Below, piece by piece: positions 36,703 to 47,425 of a DNA stretch of 64,000 bases (positions are counted from its first letter, which is position 1; every line of letters starts with the position of its first letter). Made by a program: the position numbers and the translations under genes. This DNA is from Epilithonimonas lactis (lineage in GTDB: Bacteria; Bacteroidota; Bacteroidia; Flavobacteriales; Weeksellaceae). Under the pieces are notes generated by a model. The model saw nothing but the letters and a program-made list of their open reading frames with translations. It searched no databases and was not told the DNA's origin. Location of the stretch: positions 173,754 through 237,753 of the forward strand of contig NZ_FOFI01000005.1 of assembly GCF_900110605.1 (NCBI RefSeq). Direction: 5' to 3'.

Positions 36703-36990
36703 ATGGCTTTAGAAGATGTATTAAGAGCAGGAAATTATCACTTGATCGATGTGCGCGAACCATTGGAACTAGAGATGGACGGACATATCGAAGAAGCTCA
36801 AAATATCCCATTGGGAGAATTGGAAGATAGAAAACAGGAAATCACCAACCTGAATGGAACTAAGATTTTCTTCTGCAGGTCAGGAAACCGATCAGGCAAA
36901 GCAGCAGAATATTTCAAATCTGAAGGATTGACCGATGTTTACAACGGTGGTGGCTATGTTGATCTAAAAGAGGTTTTGGATAATCTCTAG
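36703..36990 (+). CDS. Single-domain rhodanese
   Basis: 95 residues, one rhodanese domain: YHLIDVREPLELEMDGHIEEA, then the active-site loop FFCRSGNRSGKAAEYF with catalytic Cys, and GLTDVYNGGGYVDLKE. Cytoplasmic sulfurtransferase carrying a persulfide on Cys. No signal peptide. Flanked by its own promoter and terminator. Confidence 0.93.
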   Translation: MALEDVLRAGNYHLIDVREPLELEMDGHIEEAQNIPLGELEDRKQEITNLNGTKIFFCRSGNRSGKAAEYFKSEGLTDVYNGGGYVDLKEVLDNL

Positions 36991-37010
36991 AGATCAGATC
37001 CTTTAAAATA

Positions 37011-37044
37011 AAAAAAGCGTCCCGAAAATTCGAGACGCTTTTTT
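37011..37044 (+). terminator. Bidirectional terminator after the rhodanese gene
   Basis: Stem AAAAAAGCGTC (37011-37021) / GACGCTTTTTT (37034-37044), with C-G pairs continuing inside the loop. Shared with the convergent small gene. Confidence 0.88.
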
Positions 37045-37046
37045 AT

Positions 37047-37211
37047 TTAGTTTTTACCCCTTGATAATAACCATAATACCAAAGCGACTATACCGACTAC
37101 GACGATGATTCCCCACCACATACCGGCTTTGAAAATGGTTTCGACTGTCTCGCAGCTCGTCAACATTCCTGCTAATAAAAACAATGGAATGAAATTCATA
37201 TATTTTTTCAT
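37047..37211 (-). CDS. Small lipoprotein with one membrane helix (54 residues)
   Basis: Reads MKKYMNFIPLFLLAGMLTSC, so Cys20 is in a lipobox LTSC, then ETVETIFKAGMWWG and a hydrophobic helix (IIVVVGIVALVLWLL) ending SRGKN. Short Bacteroidetes proteins of this shape are often mislabelled phosphatidate cytidylyltransferase; no enzyme domain is present. Having both a lipobox and a C-terminal helix is unusual. Function unknown. Confidence 0.72.
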   Translation of the reverse strand: MKKYMNFIPLFLLAGMLTSCETVETIFKAGMWWGIIVVVGIVALVLWLLSRGKN

Positions 37212-37301
37212 AGTAATAAAATTTGTGAGTTAAATTCAAACTTTGCGCCAAAGCCTTTATTTTATTGACAAATGCTGATTTCCACAATGAGTAGAGCAAC
37301 T

Positions 37302-37329
37302 AAAAAAGCCACCTTTTCCGGTGGCTTTT
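37302..37329 (-). terminator. Terminator after the 41-residue gene
   Basis: Stem AAAAGCCACC (37304-37313) / GGTGGCTTTT (37320-37329), loop TTTTCC, with T6 on the minus strand. It supports the reality of the small gene at 37330-37455. Confidence 0.85.
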
Positions 37330-37455
37330 CTATGCTTTGGCAACTGCTTTTTCTTGTGATTTTTTGGCTTGCCTTTCTTCGAATTTCTTTACGACATAAC
37401 CAATGATAAAGGGCGCTGCCCACGTCAATACTGTTCTAATCAATCTCGGGTTCAT
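37330..37455 (-). CDS. Small basic membrane-associated protein (41 residues)
   Basis: ATG at 37455 to TAG at 37330: MNPRLIRTVLTWAAPFIIGY, then a charged tail VVKKFEERQAKKSQEKAVAKA. A single amphipathic or membrane helix followed by a Lys/Glu/Ala helix. The stop directly abuts a strong terminator, which argues it is a real gene. No family recognised. Confidence 0.65.
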   Translation of the reverse strand: MNPRLIRTVLTWAAPFIIGYVVKKFEERQAKKSQEKAVAKA

Positions 37456-37496
37456 AATTTTAAATTTTCAACAAAATTGCAAATAGTGAGCCAAGA

Positions 37497-38501
37497 TCAA
37501 TTTTCATTTTCATAATTATTAAAAGCTTCCTTCAGACTTTTATGGATTCTCTGCTTTAGCTTCCTCGGTGCCAAAACTTTGATGAATTCTCCCATTCCTA
37601 GGATCATTCTTTCCAACTCAAAATTGAGCTGAACACAGATCTTGAAAGTCGTTCCCAATTCATCTTCCTCCATGATCACTTGACTGTGATGAAAAGGCTT
37701 GGTTTTCACGTATGGTGCGTGTTTTTTGGTGATGAAGAAAATCACATTCTGAGGCCTTTGAGTTTCCGAAACGGTCGCGCCAATCACTTCTCCGAAATAT
37801 CGGTCAGCATTGAAATCCTTGTCGATATATTCAGATTTATCATCGATTTCAATTTCCTCCATTCGATCCAAAGCCAGGTTCATAATGCTGTTCTTGTGAT
37901 AACAGATGAGAAACCAACGGTTGTTGTATTCCTTTAATAACTGCGGATGAACGGTCAGAATATTCATTTCCCTTGCCTTGAAGCTCTTGTAACAGATCTT
38001 TAAAACCTTTTTGTTCAAAATACTTTCGTACAAGATGTCAATGTGTTCCAACCCTTTCAACTGCTCATTTTTATCCAGATGAATGATGGATTTTTGACTC
38101 GTCGACTGTATCGAATCTTCCAGCTTCTGGATCACTCCATTCATCTCTTTGAACATCGAAAAATCTTTGAATTGCTTCAGGATTTGCACCGCATTATTCA
38201 TCGCCTTCAGATCATTTTCATTGACTGAAATCTGATGGATACTATATTCCGGGTCGCTGTATCGATAAAATCTTCTTTCATAAACCTCGATTGGCGCTTC
38301 ATAACCGAACTTCTCACTTCGCATATTCTGCAGATCGAGCTGAACGGTCCGTTTGCTCACAAAAGATTCTTTGCCTTCAAACTCAAACAAAGCTTCGGAA
38401 CATTCTTCCATTAGATCTTCCAAAGTGTATTTTTTGTACTTGTTCTTCAGACATTTGTCCAGAGTTTTGTAACGGATCAATGCGTTTTTGTTGGATGACA
38501 T
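37497..38501 (-). CDS. WYL-domain transcriptional regulator
   Basis: 334 residues. N-terminal winged-helix region (about 10-75: YTLEDLMEECSEAL, VSKRTVQLDLQNMRSE). WYL domain about 155-235: VLKICYKSFKAREMN, VHPQLLKEYNNRWFLICYH, then a WCX-type C-terminus (LGTTFKICVQLNFELERMIL). Such regulators sense ligands or nucleic acid and often control defence or DNA-repair genes. It is adjacent to a helicase-nuclease pair, which fits that habit, but targets are unknown. Confidence 0.9.
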   Translation of the reverse strand: MSSNKNALIRYKTLDKCLKNKYKKYTLEDLMEECSEALFEFEGKESFVSKRTVQLDLQNMRSEKFGYEAPIEVYERRFYRYSDPEYSIHQISVNENDLKAMNNAVQILKQFKDFSMFKEMNGVIQKLEDSIQSTSQKSIIHLDKNEQLKGLEHIDILYESILNKKVLKICYKSFKAREMNILTVHPQLLKEYNNRWFLICYHKNSIMNLALDRMEEIEIDDKSEYIDKDFNADRYFGEVIGATVSETQRPQNVIFFITKKHAPYVKTKPFHHSQVIMEEDELGTTFKICVQLNFELERMILGMGEFIKVLAPRKLKQRIHKSLKEAFNNYENEN

Positions 38502-38652
38502 TTTGTTGGATTTAGATTAGCACAAGGGCAAAAAAAAATGTAATTTATATTGATAGCCTATTCGACTCTTTAAAATTTATCGAAGATAAATCCTAGTGCC
38601 TTAAAGCATTTAGTTTGCAAAATAAACTTAGTGCCTTTGTGTTTTAAAATTT

Positions 38653-38985
38653 TTACTTTCTCTTCAAAGCTTCACCTTCAAACGATATCCCATCCCAACC
38701 AAACGTCATAAAGTTTCGGATATTCTGATGGTCATCACCCTCCGGATTCTGCAAAACATCTGTTCTGTAAAAGTCGCCAAACAAAGCCAAAGTCTCTTCC
38801 TTAGAAAGCGCATTCAACTTTGCAAAACTGAAAACCTTGCAAGAGCCATTATTCTGGTCGGCCTCATTCACTGTGTTTCCATTTGTAAATTTAGTAGGCG
38901 TAAAATCGTAATGTTCATCGATGAATGCGATAACATCTTTAAACTGAATCTCGCCCGCTGATTTTTCTAATTGTTCAAATATCAT
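38653..38985 (-). CDS. HopJ-family protein
   Basis: 110 residues. Matches the HopJ family along its length: YDFTPTKFTNGNTVNEADQN, GSCKVFSFAKLNALSKEETL, LFGDFYRTDVLQNPEGDDHQNIRNFM, FGWDGISFEG. The name comes from a Pseudomonas effector, but most members are in bacteria without type III secretion, and no secretion system is seen here. Its ATG overlaps the stop of the big helicase gene by ATGA (38982-38985), so translation is coupled. Confidence 0.9.
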   Translation of the reverse strand: MIFEQLEKSAGEIQFKDVIAFIDEHYDFTPTKFTNGNTVNEADQNNGSCKVFSFAKLNALSKEETLALFGDFYRTDVLQNPEGDDHQNIRNFMTFGWDGISFEGEALKRK

Positions 38986-41900
38986 AGTAATTTTTTATTT
39001 ATTTTTTGAAGTTCATTTTCTAAATTCTGCCAAACATTCTGGCTCCAAATTCTGACGTACTCAAACCCCGAATTCTTCAACACTTTTTCTTTGTGCAGAT
39101 CTTCCAGATAGCCCAATTCATCGTCGTATTTTTCTTTGCTCATACATTCTACGACCACAAATCTCTTTCCTTCTTTTTCAATCAAAATATCAAATTGATA
39201 ACCACCAAAGTCAATATTTTTTGAAAATTTGTGATCTGGAAAATCCCTTTGCAATCGGTCAAAGATATGGTCAATAAACAGATTGGAATTGCCACTTTCA
39301 TTAGCTTGTTTTGAATATCCAAATTGATCCAAAACATTCAGAATCTCAATTCGTCCATTCTCATTTTCTTCGCTCACCGCCTTGCAATAAGCCAAATAAG
39401 CATAGAAAACTGCCTTCCGATTGTTGGAACCTTCTTGTTGCAATGCGTCTTTGTAATTGGAAAAAATCTCATCTGGAATCGAGTTGCAGAGGTAGATCTT
39501 TTCTTTGGCTCGCGTAATGATTACGTTCAGCAATTTGTAACCTTTGGTATGATTCACCGGTCCAAAACTCTGAATGAATTTTCCACTCGCTTTCCGCCCG
39601 TAAGTCGTAGAAATGATGATAATGTCGCGCTCATCACCTTGGATATTTTCAAGATTTTTAATGAATAATCCTGCAGATTCCAATCCTTGGATTATCTCTT
39701 TGAAATGTTCATTTTCAGGCAAACTGGCTTTCTGCACGATCTTTCTTTTGATGTAATTCCGTTGCGAAATATTGAACGTAGCAATTCCCACCGAAGGATA
39801 ACTGCCATCACTTTTAGGCTGAATATGTTCCAAGATTTCCAACACTTTATCAGTTTCTTCCTTATTAGTATGGTCATCAAAAACACCATCAATTTGGAAA
39901 AACTCAATCGGCTTATTTTCAGACTTTGTCGGAAGTGGTTTCAACCTCGAATTGTAAAACGCGTGGTTGGAAAAGTCGATCAAATAAGGATGTTTGGAAC
40001 GGTAGTGGAAATCCAGATGGTTCTTTTCATAATTATTTTCCATCGCATAGTCCAACAGCGATTCGATGTTCAACATTGCATTTTTATATGTGATGACTTC
40101 GGTTTCAGATTCGATATCATCCTCGTCCTCAATAGTTCCATCAAATACTTTGCTGAAATAATTGGAAGGTGGCATTTGATGTTCGTCGCCTGCAATGATC
40201 ACGTTTTTCCCTTTCAAGATCGCTGGCAGATTGTCTTCCAGTTTCAACTGACTGGCTTCATCAAAAACGACATTGTCAAAATAAAAATTCTTTCCCTGAA
40301 AAAGATTACTGCAAGCATCTGGCGTTGTCAAAATAATAGGAAAGAAATGTGTAAAAAGGTCAATATCTTTCTGAACGATTTGTCTTAAGGTCAGCCTTTT
40401 GTGATTGATACTGCTTCTTTTGTTATAAAGATTCGCAACCGTAACATCTTTGTTATTTTGCTCAAATTGCTTCACTGAATTTTGCTGGGCAACGTTCCAG
40501 AAAAACTCCACAAAGCTCTTCTGAGAAATTCCCAATTGCTTGATTTTCTTTTCTATTTCCTCATAATTTTTCTCGCTGAAATTCAGTTTTGGATCAGAAT
40601 AATGATTGAGCAACAACGGATAATAAGCTGAATAAAACGTCGGTTTCCAATTGCTGGTCGGATACAATTTTTCCAAAATCGACTTCTGAAAATCCGAAAG
40701 CGAATAATAAAAAGTAAACCAGCTAAACTCTTTCAACAAAGGATTCTCTGGATTGTTTCTGTAAGTTTTATAAAGATTTAAAGTGTGATCAATATAAGTT
40801 TTGAAGTTTTGATAAGTATTCCCAAAATCCAGATTCTTCACCCAATGATTATTGGAGATTGCCTTCCGCAACTGCTGGATCTTTTGCGAGATCATTTCGG
40901 TTTCCCTTCCAGAAATAACGGGATCAAAGGCATTAAGAAAATCAATCTCTTCAAAACTTGTTTCTAACTTCGAAAGAAAACCCGACTGAATTTCCTGAAC
41001 TTTCTGCCTGTAGTTAATGATCTCATTTCTGTTATTCCAAAGGTCATCAGACAGATTGATGGCCGGAAAAAACGCCTTCAGACTAATTTTCTTCACCAAT
41101 GAACTCAACTCCAGCAATCGCTTCTGGGTCTTGATTTTATTTTTCTTGCTTGATGAAAATAGCGCCGTTAGTTTATAGAAAAATCCATTCGTGATTTCAG
41201 GATGCAATTCCTCCGAATTTTGATTTAAAGTCGAGGTCAAAACTTCGGTTTCATTGATATAATTGGAAACGTCATGCAGATTCTTCCCAAAATCCTGCTT
41301 CCGCTTTTCCTCAAAGATCGGTTTGAAATCACTGATCAAACGCTGAATTTCCTTCCAAGAATTATCATAATTCTGAAAAGCCGAATCCAAATTCTGCTGA
41401 CTGCTATGAAAATTATCTTTGATCAATTTTTCAGGATCGATGAACGTTGAAGCTTCAAAAGGTTTAAAATCTTGATACAATTCTTCCCCATTTTTCAGAA
41501 CATTCTCAATGACTTTTACCTCATCTTCAGAAAAATAAAACTTCAGATCTTGCAGATTGATATTTTCCTTAGAATCTTTGTAGCTCAACAGATTTCCGAC
41601 GATCTCCGTCCAGTTTTTCCCCGGAATCAATTCAGAATTCAAGAGCTCGTGAACTGCATTGATTGTATCTTTATGCCGGGAGATTTCCGTCAGTTGATTT
41701 TGCAACGATTGCTCAGAATAAGGCTGGATCAGTTTTTTAAAATCCGCCGAGTCGATTGTATTTCGAACAGAATCTACCACTAACTTTCTATCAGTCGAAG
41801 CATCTTTGATCATAATGCAATAGCGTCCCAGACCCAACTTTTGCAACGCATTGTAAAGCACTTCAAGCGCCGTTTGCTTCTCGCAGACCACGATGGTTTT

Positions 41901-42977
41901 TTGTTTATTCTCCAGGGCATTCAGCAAAACAGCGGTCAAGGTCTGACTTTTGCCCGTTCCCGGCGGACCTTGGATCAAAATCTTGGATTGTGATCTCAAC
42001 GACTCCAAAATCCCTTGTTGCGATGGATCGGTTTCTACGGAAGTGATACTTTGGAAACCAGCTTTTGTGAAATGCTCTAGCGGTTTGAATTCCTTCTTCA
42101 AAGTCTCATAATCATTGATAATATTCTGCTTCTGAACCTCGAAAATGGAAAAGACACCAGACTTCATGATCACCGAATCACCTTTATTCGGAACTCGGTT
42201 TTCGTAAGAGGCTTTGGCTTTGATGAAGGGAATCTCTTCATAATTATTGAGAATGAAATCCAGATTCTGCGTGATCTTCAATTGATCCAAAAGGCTCTGA
42301 CAGATGTTCAAAAGTTCTGGCTTGTCGATTTTTCCATCGGCCAGCATTTCCTCCGAGATCTGCTTGATGCTAATGCCAGAATCACTTTGCAGATGGTTGA
42401 TGAGCACCTCATTCACATAGATCGGGTCATCTTCCGTCCTGCTGATCTCCCAGGTATTCATCTCGTTGACGGCTTTTATCGTCACAGACCATATCAGGAT
42501 GGGTGACGCCGAGATCTGTCCGTCCATATCTTTCCGGATCAGAATTGGGAAACCAAAACCCAAAGAATTCACGCCTTTCTCAGACTGGATCACCTCATTT
42601 TGAAAGATCAGATTTTCCAGGCTGGTCGTCAGCTTATCCAACGCGCTCAGTTGATTTTTCTCCTGGGGAACTTCCGCAATCGCAGAGTTGGGAAACAGTT
42701 CTTCATTGGTTTTCCCCTCGTCCTCCAAGAGATAACTGTCATTCTTAGGCTTCTCGGTTGTTTTTTGGTGGACAGAGAATTTGAAATTCACATTTTTCTG
42801 CGTCAACAGATCGATGATGAAATGCTCCGGCAGACTTTTGCTGATCTCCGACAACCGAGCAAGGTCGAATTTATACCTCGAGTTTCCGGGAATCGCATTC
42901 AGGTGAACGCCTCGCCTGTTTCCGGTTTTGAGCTTGTTTTGAAAGGCCTGAAAGAGCTCCGAATTCAAATTCTCCAT
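38982..42977 (-). CDS. Large superfamily 1 helicase with possible C-terminal nuclease domain
   Basis: 1331 residues. Residues 1-300 are unlike known domains. Walker A GPPGTGKSQTLTAVL at about 337-344; Walker B DEASQL near 905 (FDNVVFDEASQLKLEDN) with VIIAGDEHQMPP just after; C-terminal helicase motifs DFHYRSKHPYLIDFSNHAFY, LENIQGDERDIIIIS and NVIITRAKEKIYLC. About 560 residues of helical insert separate the two halves. The last 100 residues (FGGYQFDILIEKEGKRFVVVEC) have the look of a PD-(D/E)xK or Vsr-like nuclease. Large helicase-nucleases of this kind are common in anti-phage loci; role inferred. Coupled to the HopJ gene. Confidence 0.88.
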   Translation of the reverse strand: MENLNSELFQAFQNKLKTGNRRGVHLNAIPGNSRYKFDLARLSEISKSLPEHFIIDLLTQKNVNFKFSVHQKTTEKPKNDSYLLEDEGKTNEELFPNSAIAEVPQEKNQLSALDKLTTSLENLIFQNEVIQSEKGVNSLGFGFPILIRKDMDGQISASPILIWSVTIKAVNEMNTWEISRTEDDPIYVNEVLINHLQSDSGISIKQISEEMLADGKIDKPELLNICQSLLDQLKITQNLDFILNNYEEIPFIKAKASYENRVPNKGDSVIMKSGVFSIFEVQKQNIINDYETLKKEFKPLEHFTKAGFQSITSVETDPSQQGILESLRSQSKILIQGPPGTGKSQTLTAVLLNALENKQKTIVVCEKQTALEVLYNALQKLGLGRYCIMIKDASTDRKLVVDSVRNTIDSADFKKLIQPYSEQSLQNQLTEISRHKDTINAVHELLNSELIPGKNWTEIVGNLLSYKDSKENINLQDLKFYFSEDEVKVIENVLKNGEELYQDFKPFEASTFIDPEKLIKDNFHSSQQNLDSAFQNYDNSWKEIQRLISDFKPIFEEKRKQDFGKNLHDVSNYINETEVLTSTLNQNSEELHPEITNGFFYKLTALFSSSKKNKIKTQKRLLELSSLVKKISLKAFFPAINLSDDLWNNRNEIINYRQKVQEIQSGFLSKLETSFEEIDFLNAFDPVISGRETEMISQKIQQLRKAISNNHWVKNLDFGNTYQNFKTYIDHTLNLYKTYRNNPENPLLKEFSWFTFYYSLSDFQKSILEKLYPTSNWKPTFYSAYYPLLLNHYSDPKLNFSEKNYEEIEKKIKQLGISQKSFVEFFWNVAQQNSVKQFEQNNKDVTVANLYNKRSSINHKRLTLRQIVQKDIDLFTHFFPIILTTPDACSNLFQGKNFYFDNVVFDEASQLKLEDNLPAILKGKNVIIAGDEHQMPPSNYFSKVFDGTIEDEDDIESETEVITYKNAMLNIESLLDYAMENNYEKNHLDFHYRSKHPYLIDFSNHAFYNSRLKPLPTKSENKPIEFFQIDGVFDDHTNKEETDKVLEILEHIQPKSDGSYPSVGIATFNISQRNYIKRKIVQKASLPENEHFKEIIQGLESAGLFIKNLENIQGDERDIIIISTTYGRKASGKFIQSFGPVNHTKGYKLLNVIITRAKEKIYLCNSIPDEIFSNYKDALQQEGSNNRKAVFYAYLAYCKAVSEENENGRIEILNVLDQFGYSKQANESGNSNLFIDHIFDRLQRDFPDHKFSKNIDFGGYQFDILIEKEGKRFVVVECMSKEKYDDELGYLEDLHKEKVLKNSGFEYVRIWSQNVWQNLENELQKINKKLL

Positions 42978-43071
42978 TGTGCTTTTTAAAAAATTTTCAT
43001 TAAATGTATAAAAAATTTAAGATACGCAAAAACATTGCGCACTCACCCTTTTACTTTGCATCACCAATTAC

Positions 43072-44548
<1,477 letters not shown>

Positions 44549-44587
44549 CTAATAGTAAATTTAAAATATAATTCAAATTTTAATAAG

Positions 44588-44595
44588 TAGATTTG
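44588..44595 (+). promoter_or_regulatory. -7 box of the NACHT gene, deciding its start
   Basis: TAGATTTG is an exact TAnnTTTG, 15 bp before ATG 44611. A possible upstream TTG start (44593) would fall inside this box, so ATG 44611 is preferred. It also shows the NACHT gene can be expressed apart from rtcB. Confidence 0.55.
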
Positions 44596-44610
44596 GAAAA
44601 AAACTATTAT

Positions 44611-46461
44611 ATGGAACCAATTTCAACAACTGCAGCCATCACAACTTTATTATCAACATTTAAAGATCCAATTGTTAAAAAGTTTAACAACTTAACAATT
44701 GAAATAGATCATCTTTTTAATAATTCACTAAATAATTACGTAACTAATTATTATAATAAATATTCTAAGACAAAGACATTTATATACAGAGACGAGAAAA
44801 TCGATTTTTATGAAGTTTTTTACCCTGTTACAATTAAAAATTCATCTAAAATCTGTAAAAACACTGATGATTTAAAAAAGATAATATTTGAAGAAAAATT
44901 TATTACAATTATTGGTTCGGCGGGATCAGGAAAAAGTATGTTGATGAAACATATTTTCCTATCATGCATACATCAATTTTACACTGTTCCAATTGTTGTA
45001 GAATTAAGAAATTTGAATGATTTAGACATTACAATATTTGACTATATATCTTCTGTTTTAACAAAAAATAAGTTAGCTAAATCAGATAAAATTTTAGAAA
45101 AAATACTGCATGAAGGAAACTTTGTCTTTTTACTAGATGGTTATGATGAAATATTCTCCGACAATAAAAATAAAATAACAAATGAAATTGAAGAACTTGT
45201 TGATTTATACCCTAATAATGCATTTATTATAACCTCAAGACCTGGCGCTAATGCTGAATCTTTCCAAAGATTTAATAATTTTTTTGTACAACCACTTAAT
45301 TCAAAACAAGTAAATGAGTTTGTTAATATCCAATTTAAAAATCATGAAAACAAAGAATCTATTGGTAAAATAATTTCAGTTATTGAAAAAAAAGAAAATA
45401 AACATTATTTGGATTATTTTACAAATCCATTGCTTCTCTCAATGTTCATATTTACATTTAGTTCTCATCCAGAAATACCTAAAAATAAGAGTAAATTTTA
45501 CTGGAATGTTTTTGATACTTTGTGTACTAAACACGATACATTTACTAAGAAAGGATTTTGGCTACATGAAAGAAAGTCTAAATTGAAAAATGAGGAATTA
45601 GAATTAATTCTCAAATGGTTTTCCTACATATCATTATTCAAAGGCAAATATAACTTTGATGTAGAATACTTAAGACAAACTTTAGCGTCGATTGTTGAAA
45701 AATTTAAGTTAAATTGTGAAGTAGATGATTTGATTTACGATTTCTCTGTGTCTATATCTATATTAATCCAGGATGGAATTGAATATAGTTTTCCGCACAA
45801 ATCACTTCAAGAATATTTTGTATCAATGCTAATACAGTCATTAAATGATGAACAAAAAAAAGCGATCTACACGGAAAAATTTAAACTCTTAAGGAATAAA
45901 ACTACTGGCGGAAATCAAAACTTTTTCAAATTATGTGAAGAAGTAGATGGACCAGCATTTCTTAGATATTTTCTAATTCCATTGGGTGAGGAATATATCA
46001 ATTTAGAGCCAACGGGAATAAATCATAATGACAAATTAAAAAACTTCTTTGCATTTTTTGAGATGAGAATCATTTTGAGAAAAATTGAATCAAATTTAGT
46101 ATTTGTGGGAACTGGCTATCGTGTGAGACCAATACATACATTTTTAGAATTCTTTAATAAGACAAATGTATTTGGAGATTTTGACTACAACAATTTTAGC
46201 TGTTTATCTTTATTGGAAAAAATCAAGTTGGAATACATAAGAGAGGAATCTTTTGATGATGATGATGATGATAATGATGATAGCCAGGAATTGGAAATAT
46301 TTTTACATAAAAATTTTGAGGATGCTCTCAGTTATATAAAATGTAGTAAACTTATTAATGCTGAATCTAATTTTAATAAATTCATGGTCGAAAAAATCTC
46401 CGAATTAAATACTCAGATTAAAGAGGAATTCCTAAGCACTTCACAATTATTAAATTTATAG
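44611..46461 (+). CDS. NACHT-domain NTPase (bacterial NLR-like, probable anti-phage protein)
   Basis: 616 residues from ATG 44611 (MEPISTTAAITTLLSTF). Short helical N-terminus, then NACHT: P-loop IIGSAGSGKSMLMKHIF (about 102-109), Walker B FVFLLDGYDEIF (172-180), FIITSRPG sensor, winged-helix end SFPHKSLQEYFVSMLI. The C-terminal 200 residues contain no LRR or TPR repeats and a poly-Asp run (DDDDDDNDD). Bacterial NACHT proteins with short termini are known phage defence genes. Composition is much more AT-rich than rtcB or the gene at 46690, with AAA/ATT-type codons, pointing to recent transfer. Confidence 0.88.
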   Translation: MEPISTTAAITTLLSTFKDPIVKKFNNLTIEIDHLFNNSLNNYVTNYYNKYSKTKTFIYRDEKIDFYEVFYPVTIKNSSKICKNTDDLKKIIFEEKFITIIGSAGSGKSMLMKHIFLSCIHQFYTVPIVVELRNLNDLDITIFDYISSVLTKNKLAKSDKILEKILHEGNFVFLLDGYDEIFSDNKNKITNEIEELVDLYPNNAFIITSRPGANAESFQRFNNFFVQPLNSKQVNEFVNIQFKNHENKESIGKIISVIEKKENKHYLDYFTNPLLLSMFIFTFSSHPEIPKNKSKFYWNVFDTLCTKHDTFTKKGFWLHERKSKLKNEELELILKWFSYISLFKGKYNFDVEYLRQTLASIVEKFKLNCEVDDLIYDFSVSISILIQDGIEYSFPHKSLQEYFVSMLIQSLNDEQKKAIYTEKFKLLRNKTTGGNQNFFKLCEEVDGPAFLRYFLIPLGEEYINLEPTGINHNDKLKNFFAFFEMRIILRKIESNLVFVGTGYRVRPIHTFLEFFNKTNVFGDFDYNNFSCLSLLEKIKLEYIREESFDDDDDDNDDSQELEIFLHKNFEDALSYIKCSKLINAESNFNKFMVEKISELNTQIKEEFLSTSQLLNL

Positions 46462-46550
46462 ATAATAATAGCATTAAAAGTTAGCTCAACTATCCCAGCC
46501 CAATAGCGCGCATTTACAATCCGTGCTTCCCACTATCAATATAAAAAAAC

Positions 46551-46577
46551 AAACCCCCAGCCCCCAAGCCGGGGTTT
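46551..46577. repeat. GC-rich hairpin after the NACHT gene
   Basis: AAACCCC (46551-46557) and GGGGTTT (46571-46577) enclose a C-rich loop. On the minus strand it is followed by a T-rich run (46543-46549), so it could stop minus-strand transcripts, but no minus-strand gene ends nearby. Confidence 0.4.
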
Positions 46578-46631
46578 CTCATCCCCAATTTAACATAATA
46601 TTCAATTATTCACAATTATTACCCCAATTTA

Positions 46632-46661
46632 TTGTCATATTCAAAATAAATTTTATATTTG
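46632..46661 (+). promoter_or_regulatory. Consensus promoter of the 46690 gene
   Basis: TTG (46632-46634), 19 bp, TATATTTG (46654-46661), 28 bp before the ATG. Near-perfect Bacteroidetes promoter. Confidence 0.7.
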
Positions 46662-46689
46662 AAAACAATAATTCAAAAACACAAATATT

Positions 46690-47424
46690 ATGTCAAGCAC
46701 CTCAGAAGTAGGCCACGCTAAAAACGTAGCCAACCTACAAAAACTCACAGAGCAAGTTTCCGTTTACACCCTTTACAATCCACCCGTAGCAAGATTGTCG
46801 GTCGCAAATCTCCAGACTCTCTACACCACTGCCGTTGCCAAACTCAGCGAAGTAGAAGAAAAACGTAACGCCAACAAAAACGCCATCGCCCTGCGTCAAT
46901 CCGCTTTCGAAAACCTGAAACCAACCGCCACAAGAATTATCAATCTCTTAGACATTTTAGGTCTGCCAGAAGGAACGCTCAATCAGGCAAAAACGTTAAA
47001 CCGTACAATCCAAGGCACCAAAAACAAACCAAAACCACCAACAGAAAATCCCGAAAACGGACAACCATCATCCAACAATCCAATTTCTACTTCCCGCCAA
47101 TCCTACACCCAACAGGCAGAGAATTTTGGGATTCTTTTGCAGTTGCTGGCAACCATCCCCAGCTACATACCCAACGAAGAAGATTTAAAGTTAAACAACC
47201 TCAACACCTACCACGAATCACTAGTAGCCACCACCCAACCCGTAGACCAGACCGAAGCCGAACTCAACGTCAAACTCATAGAAAGAAACCAGATTCTATA
47301 CACAGAAGGCTCCGGACTTTATGACATCGCCCAAAACGTCAAAAAATACGTCAAAGGCCTTTATGGTGCTACCTCAGCTGAATATCTCAATGTCGCAGAT
47401 ATCAAATTCACTAACCGCAAATAA
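46690..47424 (+). CDS. Conserved Bacteroidetes protein of unknown function (GHAKNVAN type)
   Basis: 244 residues, no signal peptide or membrane segment. It starts SSTSEVGHAKNVANLQKL, a beginning I recognise from uncharacterised flavobacterial proteins, and ends KKYVKGLYGATSAEYLNVAD. Two helical halves with similar layout (about 1-95 and 135-244: long Ala/Leu/Asn-rich helices) flank a Pro/Asn-rich linker (GTKNKPKPPTENPENGQPSS). No catalytic motif. Has its own strong promoter, and a 21-bp-periodic array begins one base after its stop codon, so gene and array look like one unit. Confidence 0.8.
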   Translation: MSSTSEVGHAKNVANLQKLTEQVSVYTLYNPPVARLSVANLQTLYTTAVAKLSEVEEKRNANKNAIALRQSAFENLKPTATRIINLLDILGLPEGTLNQAKTLNRTIQGTKNKPKPPTENPENGQPSSNNPISTSRQSYTQQAENFGILLQLLATIPSYIPNEEDLKLNNLNTYHESLVATTQPVDQTEAELNVKLIERNQILYTEGSGLYDIAQNVKKYVKGLYGATSAEYLNVADIKFTNRK

Positions 47425-47425
47425 T

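Noticed and set aside
38653..38985. Type III secretion effector
   Set aside because: The HopJ name is historical; no secretion apparatus, chaperone or effector signal is present in the window.
39687..40388. 233-codon open frame on the plus strand
   Set aside because: Antisense to the large helicase across its conserved helicase motifs; shadow.
44593..44610. TTG start for the NACHT protein
   Set aside because: The TTG is part of an exact -7 promoter box, and the ATG at 44611 begins a sequence typical of such proteins.
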